A stretch of 64,000 bases of DNA from AWTP1-13 sp963797005 (GTDB lineage: Bacteria; Pseudomonadota; Alphaproteobacteria; Rhizobiales; Hyphomicrobiaceae). The position numbers and the translations under genes were made by a program. Position 1 is the first letter of the stretch. Every line of letters starts with the position of its first letter. Shown piece by piece: positions 63,432-64,000 of this stretch. The notes beneath the pieces are model-generated. The model was given only the letters and a program-made list of their open reading frames with translations, had not been told where the DNA came from and did no database searches. The stretch lies in contig CAWCOF010000025.1 of assembly GCA_963797005.1 (NCBI GenBank), positions 1-64,000 on the forward strand, read 5' to 3'.

Positions 63432-64000
63432 TCAGGCTCCGCCTACGCCCTGCCGGCGGCCTGCTTTGGCTGACCGCCGCTGCTTGGCAGCACGCTTGAT
63501 CCGACCAGGGTTGCGCGATGCAATGGCGTCGGCCACGTAGCCCGGCAGCGCGAAAGCCGCCCGATGCACGTCCGGCGTGTAGTAGCGCGTAGAAATGCGC
63601 CGGGTGGCCATGCGCCGCCGCAGTGTTGCGACCGGGACATCCAGTAGGCGCTTGCTGTCGCTCGCCCAGTTCAGCGCAAAGGGGCCGCCGAAGTAGCAGG
63701 GCTGCGTGCACAGGTAGGGCGAGGTCGCCCCGAACAGGGAGGCGAAGATCTCGCTGGTTCCTTTGAGGTGCTCGGGAAACAGGAACGGCAGGCCGTTCTG
63801 CGTGACGAGTATGCCCCCCGGCTTCAATGCGCGCTTGCAGTCTGCGAAGAAAGCTCGTGTGTGCAACACGGCGCTGGGCCCGATCGGCTCGGAGCTGTCG
63901 ACGACAATGGCGTCGAACCTCTCCTTGGTCTCCGCCGCGTATTTCAGCCCGTCGGCAATCACAATGTCGGCGCGCGGGTCATCGAAGGCGCCACCGGCAA
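63432..64000 (-). CDS. speE: spermidine synthase-like aminopropyltransferase, 5' end outside window
   Basis: The minus strand is open from the window edge (AGGAFDDPRADIVIADGLKY) to the stop at 63432, about 188 residues. Core motifs of the polyamine synthase fold are FDAIVVDSSEPIGPSAVLHT (Asp-x-Ser/Thr catalytic loop), RALKPGGILVTQNGLPFLFP and QPCYFGGPFALNWASDSKRL. The aminopropyltransferase transfers the propylamine group from decarboxylated SAM to putrescine. The N-terminal half lies beyond 64000. A basic C-terminal tail (RIKRAAKQRRSAKAGRRQG) is an extension. Confidence 0.87.
   Translation of the reverse strand, partial: AGGAFDDPRADIVIADGLKYAAETKERFDAIVVDSSEPIGPSAVLHTRAFFADCKRALKPGGILVTQNGLPFLFPEHLKGTSEIFASLFGATSPYLCTQPCYFGGPFALNWASDSKRLLDVPVATLRRRMATRRISTRYYTPDVHRAAFALPGYVADAIASRNPGRIKRAAKQRRSAKAGRRQGVGGA

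Overview
This window looks like chromosomal DNA of a high-GC alphaproteobacterium, most likely Hyphomicrobiales or a close relative. The basis is gene content: a caspase-WD40-SH3b protein, PmtA-type lipid methylation, a complete paaABCDE set, branched-chain amino acid (Liv-type) ABC transport and GC-rich dispersed intergenic repeats. No rRNA or core housekeeping block is present that would settle the genus.

Layout. 1-8400: a damaged accessory region. It holds two antitoxin-like genes or relics and a minus-strand gene pair encoding an exported trypsin-like protease and a very large exported WD40-caspase-SH3b protein. The latter is split by an IS256-family element with a 9-bp target duplication. 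8400-13745: a mobile zone with tRNA-Gly(CCC), a tyrosine integrase, an AlpA-like regulator, an IS21-family element and an IS3-family remnant. The IS21 element is cut into two oppositely oriented pieces about 3.3 kb apart. Flipping 7388-10680 back restores istB and also joins two other broken frames in phase, so an inversion occurred here or in the assembly. 13747-16692: end of an exopolysaccharide cluster (truncated polymerase/ligase, FkbM methyltransferase, GH16 glycanase). 16729-24155: minus-strand catabolic genes (Rieske oxygenase, M24 peptidase, TPP enzyme, GMC oxidoreductase) with a decayed higBA pair inside. 24490-31021: a polyisoprenyl-phosphate sugar transferase and a long Lhr-type helicase. 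31421-36650: a lipid-related group (glycosyltransferase, PmtA, Mpo1-like membrane protein, membrane-anchored class III aminotransferase, phosphatidylserine decarboxylase).

37557-51413: aromatic catabolism. It contains phenylacetyl-CoA epoxidase paaABCDE with an extra secreted protein between paaA and paaB, an IS630 insertion after paaE, a DsbA-like chromene isomerase, an intradiol dioxygenase, a five-gene Liv-type transporter and an FAD monooxygenase. 51431-56417: an RND efflux pump with adaptor and TetR regulator. 56888-64000: CoA-transferase, a secreted NlpC/P60-like protein, a Tat-exported M19 dipeptidase, a fused double gamma-carbonic-anhydrase-like protein, an MFS transporter and the start-truncated part of a spermidine synthase-like gene.

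Many otherwise well-conserved genes carry single-base frameshifts, several at short homopolymers. This pattern fits residual indel errors in the assembly better than decay of every affected gene, so disruption calls based on frameshifts alone are provisional. Disruptions by insertion sequences, the inversion and the internal duplications do not depend on single bases. The points most worth a second look are the exported caspase/trypsin pair, the reversible-on-paper IS21 inversion, the double carbonic-anhydrase-like protein with split histidines, the membrane-lipid group, and dispersed repeats that extend or overlap coding regions.
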